Numbered from the stretch's first letter, positions 1 through 5,721 are shown. The stretch: DNA of 5,926 nucleotides from Nitriliruptoraceae bacterium (GCA_007117945.1 SKTN01000227.1:1-5926); one strand, 5' to 3'. Notes: generated by a model not told the origin, from the letters alone. Numbers and translations: made by a program.

Positions 1-10
1 AGGGGAGCTC

Positions 11-22
11 GGGTCATGACCC
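11..22. repeat. 12-bp perfect palindrome
   Basis: GGGTCATGACCC reads the same on both strands. It lies about 100 bp upstream of the first gene, in a stretch (1-120) that otherwise shows no supported coding sequence. It could be a protein-binding site or the remnant of a hairpin ending an upstream gene outside the window. No T-run follows it. One palindrome of this size in GC-rich DNA is weak evidence. Confidence 0.25.
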
Positions 23-87
23 CGCAGTCTGGCATGGCGGGGGAGCGGGTGCCGTGCGGGGCTGCCGCGCACACGTGCGACGGAGCG

Positions 88-120
88 TTGCCGCCGCGGG
101 CACCGCTCTACCCTGGACCG
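88..120 (+). promoter_or_regulatory. Probable leaderless promoter of the TPR-like gene
   Basis: TTGCCG (88-93) is separated by 15 bp from TACCCT (109-114), which fits the actinobacterial -10 consensus TANNNT. The ATG follows six bases later, where transcription would be expected to begin, and no Shine-Dalgarno is present. That is the known arrangement of leaderless genes. A short inverted repeat, CGCAC-AC-GTGCG (68-79), sits just upstream of the -35 and could be an operator. This promoter is the main reason for choosing the start at 121. Confidence 0.45.
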
Positions 121-930
121 ATGGCGACCCTTCGCAGGCACGGCCACGACACATCGGTGACGGCGCCGGGCGCCCCCGAGCCGTCGGCGGCAGCGCTGGC
201 CGACCTGGTGCCACCGGATGTCGACCTCCATGCAGGCACCGGCCTCCGGCACCCGGAGGCACGCCGGGTCTGGTTCGGGGTGGTGTGGGGGCGGCTCGGG
301 CGGGGGGATCTCGCGGCCGCGCACCTCGACAGGGTCACCGAGCCGACGCTCCAGCCCTGGCTCGTTGCCGAGCGCGGCCGCCTGCGACGGGAGCTCGGGG
401 ACCACGCCGGCGCGCAACGGCTGGAGGAGCCGGCCCTCCAACTCGCTGAGGACGACGTCGATCGGGCGATGCTCCTGCTCTCGCTGGCAGCCGACGCCGT
501 CGGGCTCGGTGACGCTGAACTGGCGCGCAACCGGCTCACCGACGCCCGGCGCCTACTGGAGGAGCGGGCAGCGCCCGGGCCGCGGGCCGACCGCCAGCGG
601 CTGCGTGCCACCTGGGTCGAGGTGGAGGTCGCGTGGATGATGGGGCGGGTGCCGGACGCCTCGGTGTCGTCGCGGCTGCCCAGGCTGGACGGGGCCGGGG
701 CGGTGCAGGTGCCGGACATCTACCGTGCCGGCTCGCGTTTCCACCTCGCCAAGGGGCTGCTCTTCGCGGGCGTGGTGCACGGGGACGTCCGGTTGCTGGC
801 CGGAGCGCTCGAGCACGCGCCGCCGGCGCTGTGGTGGGCAGTGCAGTTGGCCCGCGGCGCTGCCGGTGTGGCCGGCGCCGAGGAGGCCGGGCGCCGGGCA
901 CGGGCGGCGGTCGTGCCGCTGCCGTGCTGA
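121..930 (+). CDS. TPR-like helical-repeat protein, function unknown
   Basis: A 269-residue cytoplasmic protein with no signal peptide or membrane segment. After a loose N-terminus of about 45 residues it is almost entirely helical. Roughly five helix-turn-helix units of TPR type follow, with turns marked by small-residue/GD motifs: about 47-72 (GRLGRGDLAAA), 80-110 (RRELGDHAGA), 115-148 (AVGLGDAELA), 158-190 and 203-233 (VVHGDVRLLA). TPR-like repeats usually serve as protein-protein scaffolds; no enzyme motif is visible. An upstream in-frame ATG at 16 would add 35 residues, but they are low-quality and the leaderless promoter points to 121. The next gene begins 89 bp downstream on the same strand with its own -10 box, so co-transcription is possible but not required. 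The partner and role cannot be told from sequence. Confidence 0.8.
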   Translation: MATLRRHGHDTSVTAPGAPEPSAAALADLVPPDVDLHAGTGLRHPEARRVWFGVVWGRLGRGDLAAAHLDRVTEPTLQPWLVAERGRLRRELGDHAGAQRLEEPALQLAEDDVDRAMLLLSLAADAVGLGDAELARNRLTDARRLLEERAAPGPRADRQRLRATWVEVEVAWMMGRVPDASVSSRLPRLDGAGAVQVPDIYRAGSRFHLAKGLLFAGVVHGDVRLLAGALEHAPPALWWAVQLARGAAGVAGAEEAGRRARAAVVPLPC

Positions 931-1004
931 GGCGGCGAGCCGGCCGCGAGCGGCGTGGTCCGGGCGGACGGTGGGGCTTGCGTGGGTCAGGGGAGCCTCG
1001 CCGG

Positions 1005-1019
1005 TAGAGTCGGCCACCG
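1005..1019 (+). promoter_or_regulatory. Probable leaderless -10 element of the pseudokinase-like gene
   Basis: TAGAGT (1005-1010) fits TANNNT and lies nine bases before the ATG at 1020. No Shine-Dalgarno occurs in the preceding 15 bases. A TTGCGT (978-983) lies 21 bp upstream of the -10, too far for a standard -35. The arrangement repeats that of the preceding gene and supports both the start codon and an independent promoter. Confidence 0.4.
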
Positions 1020-3410
1020 ATGGCAACCTCCTCCAAGACCCAGAACTCGCGGCCCTCCCACCCACCGCTGTGGCTGGTCGAGGGTCTCGACATCATCCAG
1101 CGCAAGCGCTGGGTGATCGCAGCCGTGGCCCTCGGGGTGGTCGCTCTGGGTGCCCTGGCCTCCGTGGTCCTCCCCGACACGATCCCCCCGACGGCCGGCG
1201 TCGGCGCGGCCGTGGGGGTGGCGGCGCTGCTGCTGGGTCTGGCCTCGGCCGTGGCGAGCGATGCGACCGAGCTGATCGTGCGCGGGCCCCGGCACGTCGC
1301 TGCGGCGGGTGGTGAACTGGTCGCCGTGCTGCCGCGTGACCCGAGCGTGGCTGCCGCCGGCCCCCTCGCCGGCGCCATCGAGGAGGTGCGGGAGCCGGGA
1401 GCGCCGCTGCTCCTGGCCTTCGCCACGGCCGGCCGGGATGCACGCCGCACGGTGGCGTGGACCGATGCCATCGCCCGGGCGCTGGTCAACCGTGAGCTGG
1501 GCGTGCTCCGCGTGGATCTGGCGTCGGGCCGCTCGGACGAGCCCGGTCTGCTCGAGGTCGTGCGTGACGGCATGCGTCTGGCCGACGTGGTGGAGTTCGA
1601 GCCGGGCGTGAAGCTGGCACGGTTGCGTGCCGGCACCGACCACCAGGAGGCGCTCGGCAGCCTGACGGAGCTCCCCGCCCGCCTGCCGCGGGATCTGGAC
1701 ATCCTGCTGGTCTCCCTGCCGACCGCCGCGAGCCGCTCCGTGGTCGCTGCCGCTGCCGCCCTGGACCACGTGCTGGTGCTGGCTGAGCGCGACCGGACCT
1801 CGAGGGTCGACCTGATTGCGAGCCTCGATGCGTTGGAGACCGCGGGGACGGACGCGCAGGTCGTCCTCCTCGACACGGAGACGGCCCTCCGGTTGGCACC
1901 TCCCGTCCAGGTCGACCCTTCGGCTGAGCCCGCCACACGGTCCATCGCTTCCACCGTCGGCACCGCGCCGGTCGTGCTGCCCGGGTCGGACGGGGAACCC
2001 CTCGAGGTCAGTGACGAGCCCCTCGAGGTTGACGTCGAGGGCGATGCAGAGGAGATCGTCGCTGAGGACAGGGACGAGGGGTACGTCGCTGGTGACCCTG
2101 CCGAGGGTGGTCCCGCTGCAGAGGGTGACGAGCGCGGCGTCGGGGACGACGACGAGGAGGTCGGCGCGGTCGCCGAGCGGTCAGAGGGTGAGCCGTCACA
2201 GGGGGAGCCGTCACAGGCCGAGCGGTCAGAGGGCGGTGACCCGGTCGAGGGCGACACCGAGGTTGAGGTCCAGGGTGACGGGGGTGAGCTTCCGGGCGTA
2301 CGCGCCGCACCCTTCGCCCTGGGTGGCATCGGCGGTGTCGGTGGCATCGTGGCCGCGCAGGGGGGTGCCCTCGAGGCTGAGCGCACTGCTGACGCGCCGC
2401 AGGAGGGCGAGGCACAGGACCGTTCCCAGGAGCCTGAGGTCGAGCCCGATGTTGCGCTCGAGAGCGACCCCGAAGCTGAACCCGTGGTCGAGCCCGAGGT
2501 CGAGCGGGAGGTCGAACCGCAGGTCGAGTCCGACCCCGAGTTGGGGGCCGTGCCGGAAGCTGCTCCCGACATCGAGCCTGATGTCGCGCTTGACGGTGAC
2601 CCGGAGGCCGAGCCCGAGGCGGCGTCCGACCTCGAGCCTGCTGTCACGCTGGAGGTCGACACGCGGGCTGAGCCCGAGGTCGCACCCGAGGTGGCGGACA
2701 CCGACCCTGCAGCGCACCACGACGCCGTCGAACCCGCCGAACCCCAGGATCCCTCGGACGAGGGTGCAGCCCGGCGTGACGTCGACCTCCTCGAAGCTGC
2801 CGCAGCAGCGACCGCGTTGACGATCACGGAGGCCGAGCGCACGCCCCTCGACGAGCGGTTCGATGACCTCCCGGAACCGGCTGAGGATCCTCTCGATCCC
2901 GTCGAGGAGCTCCCGCAGCCCAACGAGGAGCCTCTCGTTGAGCCCGCGGTCGACCTCGTGGAGCCTGAGGATGACATCGAGGGCGAGCCCGCGGTGGGTG
3001 CTGACGCCGCCCCCGCCGCGGTGGTGCCCGAACCCGATGCTCCGGCTGAGCCCGACACCCCTCCGCCACCCGACGCCCAGGAGGGCCCGGAAGACCCGGT
3101 GGAGTTCGACGCCGCCGCACAGCACGACACCGACCGCATCCCCCGGGTCCACGGTCACGGGACGAGACGCATCGATCGCGAGGACCCGGGTGAGGAGGAT
3201 CTGCTGCGCACCACTGCCCAGCTCGCGATCCTCAGCCAGGACATCGATCTGCGCGACCAGCCGCCCGGCGCTGGCCACGCATCGCAGCCAGCGGCGCCGA
3301 GGGTGGATGCAGAGGCCAGGACGGCTGCCATCCGTGCCCGGGACATCGTCCGCGACGCCGCAGCCGAGGTCGAGGCAGCCGGCGACGCCTACGACGACGA
3401 ACGTCAGTGA
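1020..3410 (+). CDS. Membrane protein with degenerate Wzz/BY-kinase-like domain and long acidic tail
   Basis: 796 residues. Residues 17-52 look like the start of a Wzz chain-length/tyrosine-kinase protein: LDIIQRKRW, then a membrane helix (32-51) ending in VLP. Residues 56-80 form a second helix, so the loop between helices is only a few residues where Wzz proteins carry a periplasmic domain of over 100. Residues 97-107 (GGELVAVLPRD) match the usual link into the kinase. Residues 128-290 follow the CpsD/CapB (P-loop MinD-like) order, but every nucleotide-binding motif is lost: the Walker A position reads FATAGRDARRT (134-144) without GK[ST]; the Walker A' position, LRVDLASGR (163-171), has Asp166 but departs from the family's D-x-D; the Walker B position reads ILLVSLPT (228-235). 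From about 295 to 720 the chain is Glu/Asp/Pro/Ala-rich with internal repeats and a Gly-rich hydrophobic patch (431-446). A helical C-terminus follows (LLRTTAQLAILSQDIDLRDQ, 728-747, and a charged helix 761-787). The C-terminal tyrosine cluster of true BY-kinases is absent; only two Tyr were noticed (tail and C-terminus). Likely a non-catalytic envelope scaffold; the family assignment is pattern recognition, not a search result. Confidence 0.9.
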   Translation: MATSSKTQNSRPSHPPLWLVEGLDIIQRKRWVIAAVALGVVALGALASVVLPDTIPPTAGVGAAVGVAALLLGLASAVASDATELIVRGPRHVAAAGGELVAVLPRDPSVAAAGPLAGAIEEVREPGAPLLLAFATAGRDARRTVAWTDAIARALVNRELGVLRVDLASGRSDEPGLLEVVRDGMRLADVVEFEPGVKLARLRAGTDHQEALGSLTELPARLPRDLDILLVSLPTAASRSVVAAAAALDHVLVLAERDRTSRVDLIASLDALETAGTDAQVVLLDTETALRLAPPVQVDPSAEPATRSIASTVGTAPVVLPGSDGEPLEVSDEPLEVDVEGDAEEIVAEDRDEGYVAGDPAEGGPAAEGDERGVGDDDEEVGAVAERSEGEPSQGEPSQAERSEGGDPVEGDTEVEVQGDGGELPGVRAAPFALGGIGGVGGIVAAQGGALEAERTADAPQEGEAQDRSQEPEVEPDVALESDPEAEPVVEPEVEREVEPQVESDPELGAVPEAAPDIEPDVALDGDPEAEPEAASDLEPAVTLEVDTRAEPEVAPEVADTDPAAHHDAVEPAEPQDPSDEGAARRDVDLLEAAAAATALTITEAERTPLDERFDDLPEPAEDPLDPVEELPQPNEEPLVEPAVDLVEPEDDIEGEPAVGADAAPAAVVPEPDAPAEPDTPPPPDAQEGPEDPVEFDAAAQHDTDRIPRVHGHGTRRIDREDPGEEDLLRTTAQLAILSQDIDLRDQPPGAGHASQPAAPRVDAEARTAAIRARDIVRDAAAEVEAAGDAYDDERQ
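2175..2234 (+). repeat. Four tandem 15-bp units in the acidic tail
   Basis: Units begin at 2175, 2190, 2205 and 2220 and encode ERSEG, EPSQG, EPSQA and ERSEG (residues 386-405). Outer and inner pairs are nearly identical at DNA level. All four use TCA for serine, a codon otherwise rare in this GC-rich gene. This points to recent slippage or duplication within the tail, which is expected to be disordered. Confidence 0.85.
2442..2675 (+). repeat. Degenerate EPDVAL-x2-DPEAEP repeats in the acidic tail
   Basis: Three related 14-residue units start at residues 475 (EPDVALESDPEAEP), 519 (EPDVALDGDPEAEP) and 539 (EPAVTLEVDTRAEP), embedded in EPEV/EVEP-type spacers. The spacing is irregular (44 and 20 residues). 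The unit reads as an extended, strongly negative Pro-rich spacer, comparable with acidic linkers that hold a domain away from a membrane or bind basic partners. The role is inferred. Confidence 0.7.
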
Positions 3411-3430
3411 CCGCTGCGGAGTCCTGCGTG

Positions 3431-4078
3431 ATGCCTCGTCGTACCTTCTCGGCCCGATGGGCGGCGGCCGCCCGCTGTCCCGGAGGTCGAGGCCACGAGC
3501 CACCTCACGATCGCAGCCAGCACCGACGTGGGCTCCTCGGCGTGGTGATACTGGCCCTCCTGACGGTCGTGCTCGCCGCCTGTGGCGGCTCGAGCCAGCC
3601 GGCCGCCGTCGAGTGGCGCAACGTGGAGATGGAGCTGCCCGACGACTGGTACCTGTTCGAGGAGGAGGCGGACCGGCTCAGTATCTCCAACCAGGACATC
3701 GGCATCGGTGACGTCGCTGGCGAGCCGAGCGACTGGCCCGAGGGCGATGTCGTCGCGATGTTCTTCACCTACGAGCCCAGCACCCGTCCCGACGACTGGC
3801 GGCAGCTCCTGGACCAGTTGGATGCGGAGATCGAGACCGACACGCAGCTACGGCTCGAGGGCGACGTACCGGCGACCCAGCTGATCTACCGCTACGAGAC
3901 CGAGGGCGTCCTCACCCGCGAGATGGTGGTGGTGATCCCTTCACGGGCGATCGTGCTGCTCGCGCAGCCCGTCCCGCCGCCGGGAAGCGCCGACCAGACC
4001 GAGGTGTTCCTCGCCTACCTCGATGACTTCATGGGTGTGCTGGAATCCGCGACCTTCGGGGCGCCGGTGCTGGACTGA
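3431..4078 (+). CDS. Predicted lipoprotein, possible PsbP/Mog1-like fold
   Basis: With this start the product has 215 residues. RRG (32-34), a hydrophobic stretch (35-48) and lipobox LAAC with Cys51 mark a type II signal peptide, so the mature 165-residue protein should be lipid-anchored outside the membrane. The mature part opens with VEWRNVEMELPDDWYLFEEE and ends with a helix and VLESATFG. That 'lPxxW ... fl ... vl.S..f' layout resembles Mog1/PsbP-like or LpqN/DUF1795-type lipoproteins; this is fold-level inference. The start is uncertain. ATG 3431 has GGAG nine bases upstream; GTG 3407 overlaps the preceding stop as GTGA; both leave a 40-50-residue n-region, long for a signal peptide and poor in GC3. 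GTG 3542 would give almost no n-region. It is probably co-transcribed with the preceding gene. Confidence 0.85.
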   Translation: MPRRTFSARWAAAARCPGGRGHEPPHDRSQHRRGLLGVVILALLTVVLAACGGSSQPAAVEWRNVEMELPDDWYLFEEEADRLSISNQDIGIGDVAGEPSDWPEGDVVAMFFTYEPSTRPDDWRQLLDQLDAEIETDTQLRLEGDVPATQLIYRYETEGVLTREMVVVIPSRAIVLLAQPVPPPGSADQTEVFLAYLDDFMGVLESATFGAPVLD

Positions 4079-4133
4079 AGCGCGGCGAGGTCGTGGTCTG
4101 ACCCCGGCCGCCGAGGTCCCAGGCAGGCGAGCG

Positions 4134-4157
4134 TGCGGCGCGTCACGTCACGCCGTA
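4134..4157. terminator. Possible bidirectional hairpin between convergent genes
   Basis: TGCGGCG (4134-4140) can pair with CGCCGTA (4151-4157) around a 10-nt loop, with one G-T wobble. It lies in the 90-bp gap between two convergent stop codons, where a shared terminator is expected. No T-run flanks it on either strand, so it is at best a weak intrinsic terminator. Nothing better was found in the gap. Confidence 0.25.
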
Positions 4158-4168
4158 GCGGTGCTGCT

Positions 4169-5110
4169 TCAGCGCAGTGACCGTCGATACCACATCGTCC
4201 CACCAGTTCCTGCCAGGATGAGTGCGAGCACGATCCCGAGCACGATCGTTGTGCCTGTGGAGCCCTCGGTGTCCGATGAGAGCTGGACGCCGAGCACCTC
4301 CGGCTCGCCAGCGTGGGCTACGCCCTCGTCGTTCGACGATCGCGGCGCGGTGGTGCTGTCCGACGCGTCGTCTGCTGCGACGCCCCCCGTCGCGTCCTCA
4401 TCGCCACCGGTGGCGGTTCCGTCGTCCGCGTCCGCCGGGTCGTTGGCACCGGACCCGTCAACTGCTGCGCTGTCGGTGACGGCGCGGCCGATCGCGTCAC
4501 CAGCCGTCATCGGCGCGGAACTTCCGCGCCGATCGACGCTGTCGCTGGTGTTGCTGTTGGTGGAGGCGCCCCCCGTGACGTCGCTGGTCGGGCGGGTCTC
4601 ACCGCTGGGCGTGGACCTGGTCGTCGGCGCCGGCTTCTTCTCGGCTTGCGGCTTCTGGTCGGCACCCTCCTGGCCGCTCTTGGGGGGGTACTTGGCGTCA
4701 GGCTCGTCGGGGGGCACTTCGCCGCCCTCGGCCGTACCGCAGAAGCGCAACTCGAGCACGTCGAAGGCAGAGCCGACCGACGGCTCCTCGGTGATCGTGG
4801 TGATGGTCCCGTCCCTCACGGTGATCGTCACCGCGGTGACGGTGCTGCCGGGGGCCGACTCCCAGGCGACGGTGCCCCATCCCTCCACGCCCTGTTCGAG
4901 GGACTGGGCGGTGATGGAGACGGCTCGCTCGACACCGACCGAGCCGTCGGGACTGTGTGTGACCAGGTGAGGTTCGCACGGCTCCGGCGTTGCCGCTGCC
5001 GGCGTCACCCCCATGGCGATGACGCCAGCAGCGGTGACGGTGGCAGCGGCCACCCACCGCGCCAGCCTCGGCGTGGCGGTACGGCGACGGTGGAAGGGGC
5101 TCGTGGCCAT
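4169..5110 (-). CDS. Secreted protein with Cys-bracketed domain, acidic linker and C-terminal membrane anchor
   Basis: 313 residues from the chosen ATG, which has GGAG six bases upstream (GGAGCAGGTG). The n-region HRRRTATPRLAR, a hydrophobic core (19-35) and VTPAAA (35-40) make a clear Sec signal peptide, cut probably near 40/41. The start of the exported domain (about 41-128) is framed by Cys45 and its end by Cys124, the only two cysteines, which may form a disulfide; it is rich in Thr/Val beta-type sequence (TVTAVTITVRDGTITTITEE). Residues 130-270 are a low-complexity linker, first Pro/Lys then Asp/Ala/Thr/Gly-rich, of the type that crosses a cell wall. VLGVQ (272-276), a hydrophobic helix (289-307) and the tail YRRSLR follow, a layout like sortase substrates but without a clear LPXTG or LAXTG. 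A longer reading from 5326 adds 72 residues that run through the leader element and lack a signal. The domain family was not recognised. Confidence 0.9.
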   Translation of the reverse strand: MATSPFHRRRTATPRLARWVAAATVTAAGVIAMGVTPAAATPEPCEPHLVTHSPDGSVGVERAVSITAQSLEQGVEGWGTVAWESAPGSTVTAVTITVRDGTITTITEEPSVGSAFDVLELRFCGTAEGGEVPPDEPDAKYPPKSGQEGADQKPQAEKKPAPTTRSTPSGETRPTSDVTGGASTNSNTSDSVDRRGSSAPMTAGDAIGRAVTDSAAVDGSGANDPADADDGTATGGDEDATGGVAADDASDSTTAPRSSNDEGVAHAGEPEVLGVQLSSDTEGSTGTTIVLGIVLALILAGTGGTMWYRRSLR

Positions 5111-5129
5111 CACCTGCTCCGGGATCGGG

Positions 5130-5153
5130 GCCGTCGGCCAGGTCTCTGACGGC
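5130..5153 (-). promoter_or_regulatory. Leader hairpin upstream of the secreted-protein gene
   Basis: On the - strand GCCGTC and GACGGC pair perfectly (6 bp) around a 12-nt loop, 20 to 43 bases before the ATG. Its place, between the conserved leader element and the ribosome binding site, matches that of the 5802-5817 palindrome in the divergent leader. It may be part of the regulatory platform. Confidence 0.4.
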
Positions 5154-5154
5154 A

Positions 5155-5228
5155 TCGGTCCGGGCCGGTCTCGCCACTCGCTCGCTCCGAGCCGGACCGC
5201 CAGCGGCTGCTGGCGGGTCGGCGACCGT
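5155..5228 (-). promoter_or_regulatory. Candidate structured leader RNA element, copy A
   Basis: Read on the - strand: ACGGTCGCC, GAC, a perfect 8-bp hairpin CCGCCAGC-AGCC-GCTGGCGG (5197-5216), a 13-nt GC-rich joint with GGCTCGGAGC, then GAGCGAGTGGCGAGACCG (5166-5183) and GCCC-GGACCGA. CGGTC+GCC pairs with GGC+GACCG across a GA bulge, closing an outer stem around the hairpin. The two invariant strands recur exactly upstream of the divergent gene. The element ends 55 nt before the start codon of the secreted-protein gene. The ligand or protein it senses, if any, is unknown, and it was not recognised as a described RNA class. Confidence 0.6.
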
Positions 5229-5273
5229 GTAACGGCCCGGAGGTCCTCGCATCCCGGTTGTTGTCCGCGCAGT

Positions 5274-5290
5274 GTGCTCGCGATGAGCAC
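5274..5290. repeat. 6-5-6 inverted repeat GTGCTC-N5-GAGCAC
   Basis: Perfect arms flank GCGAT. It lies 164-180 bp upstream of the - strand start codon and just upstream of the leader element, a plausible operator position for that gene. The regulator is unknown. It is not the CIRCE or SOS-box sequence. Confidence 0.4.
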
Positions 5291-5359
5291 GTGATGCAAC
5301 GAAGTGTGGTCAATCGCGTGCGCCAAGTGAGGTATCCGTCCGCCTATCGCCTGCGGGCG

Positions 5360-5378
5360 GAGGTCGCGCGGCGACCTC
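5360..5378. repeat. 8-3-8 inverted repeat GAGGTCGC-GCG-GCGACCTC
   Basis: A perfect 8-bp stem with a 3-nt loop, preceded by a second possible 6-bp stem (TCCGCC 5339-5344 with GGCGGA 5356-5361) that shares two bases and so competes with it. No T-run follows on either strand, arguing against an intrinsic terminator. It could be a repressor site or part of a long leader transcript. Confidence 0.45.
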
Positions 5379-5435
5379 GCTGCGTGATGGCGGCAGCCAG
5401 GCGCCGCGCTGGAGTGCTCACGAAGGGTGGCGGAT

Positions 5436-5449
5436 GGGACCTTGGTCCC
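5436..5449. repeat. 6-2-6 inverted repeat GGGACC-TT-GGTCCC
   Basis: A near-perfect palindrome with a two-base centre. As RNA only five pairs with a CUUG loop would form. A protein-binding site is as likely as an RNA hairpin. Confidence 0.35.
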
Positions 5450-5479
5450 GCGTCGGTCCTGACACTGCGTGACATCGCC

Positions 5480-5515
5480 GGGGCCGAAGGCCCCATCGGT
5501 GCGCGTTCATCGCAC
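5480..5515. repeat. Two adjacent hairpins
   Basis: GGGGCC-GAA-GGCCCC (5480-5494) is a perfect 6-bp stem. GTGCG (5499-5503) pairs with CGCAC (5511-5515) directly after it. No T-run follows, so termination is not supported. They may belong to a long structured leader or to DNA-level regulation. Confidence 0.35.
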
Positions 5516-5576
5516 GCAATCTGGTAACGCTCCGCATCCGTTCAGGGGCCTAGGGCCGGAATGGGGCTTCCTTCTG

Positions 5577-5589
5577 CAACGCAGCGTTG
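5577..5589. repeat. 6-1-6 inverted repeat CAACGC-A-GCGTTG
   Basis: Perfect arms around a single base, in the least GC-rich part of the intergenic region and upstream of any promoter for the + strand gene. It has the size and symmetry of a dimeric-regulator operator; the regulator is unknown. Confidence 0.4.
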
Positions 5590-5597
5590 GATACGCA

Positions 5598-5630
5598 CAT
5601 CCACTATTGCGCAGTTACCCACTGTGGATG
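5598..5630. repeat. 7-bp inverted repeat CATCCAC-N19-GTGGATG
   Basis: Perfect 7-bp arms separated by 19 bp; TTACCCACT lies between them. The arms share the TCCAC core of DnaA boxes, but no replication genes are present here. A regulator-binding pair flanking the promoter of the + strand gene is the simpler reading. Confidence 0.35.
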
Positions 5631-5644
5631 CATGCTGACGCCAA

Positions 5645-5660
5645 GGCACCTCAGGGTGCC
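5645..5660 (+). repeat. Hairpin GGCACC-TCAG-GGTGCC
   Basis: A perfect 6-bp stem with a tetraloop, 60 bp before the conserved leader element on the + strand. It could be part of the same transcript. No T-run follows. Confidence 0.35.
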
Positions 5661-5721
5661 CGTGTCGGGACCAGGTACCGGCACTTCGCAGGGGACGTGT
5701 GGATCCTTGGGCCGTTGCAGG

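Larger units (their letters stand above)
5229..5721. other. Intergenic core between two divergent leaders
   Basis: About 490 bp without a convincing gene: reading frames here lack codon bias, signal sequences or recognisable motifs. It should hold the promoters of both divergent genes. Only weak candidates were found: TTGACC on the - strand (5309-5314) without a good -10, and TTGCGC (5607-5612) with CATGCT (5631-5636) on the + strand. The stretch is dense in inverted repeats, listed separately. Confidence 0.6.

Noticed and set aside
943..954. GCCGC-GA-GCGGC hairpin between the first two genes as a terminator
   Set aside because: The loop is too small, the stem short, and there is no T-run.
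536..3139. Very long open frame on the - strand opposite the first two genes
   Set aside because: It is a shadow produced by high GC and the biased acidic codons of the + strand gene. The translation is Ser/Arg/Pro low complexity with no start signal or domain.
2226..3503. Second long - strand frame opposite the acidic tail
   Set aside because: Leu/Gly/Arg-rich translation mirrors the GAG/GTC/CCC repeats; no ribosome site, and it crosses the end of the + strand gene.
5155..5228. c-di-AMP (ydaO/yuaA) riboswitch call for the leader elements
   Set aside because: GGCGAGACC and, in copy A, CCGATGCCGTCAG loosely recall parts of that class, and secreted-protein genes fit its regulon. The other hallmarks I remember (GGGGUGAAUC, CAGCUAACCUCG) are missing and copy B fits worse. 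An Infernal scan would decide.
5309..5314. TTGACC on the - strand as the -35 of the secreted-protein gene
   Set aside because: At 16-18 bp spacing no TANNNT hexamer is found, so a promoter cannot be called.
5258..5527. Small + strand frame within the intergenic region
   Set aside because: No codon bias, no ribosome site, Arg/Ala-rich composition typical of chance frames. It runs through several inverted repeats.
5588..5632. Cluster of DnaA-box-like sequences (ACATCCACT, TTACCCACT, TGTGGATGC)
   Set aside because: Each has two or more mismatches to TT(A/G)TCCACA, there is no AT-rich unwinding stretch, and no dnaA, dnaN or repA gene is in view. The symmetry is better explained as an inverted repeat.
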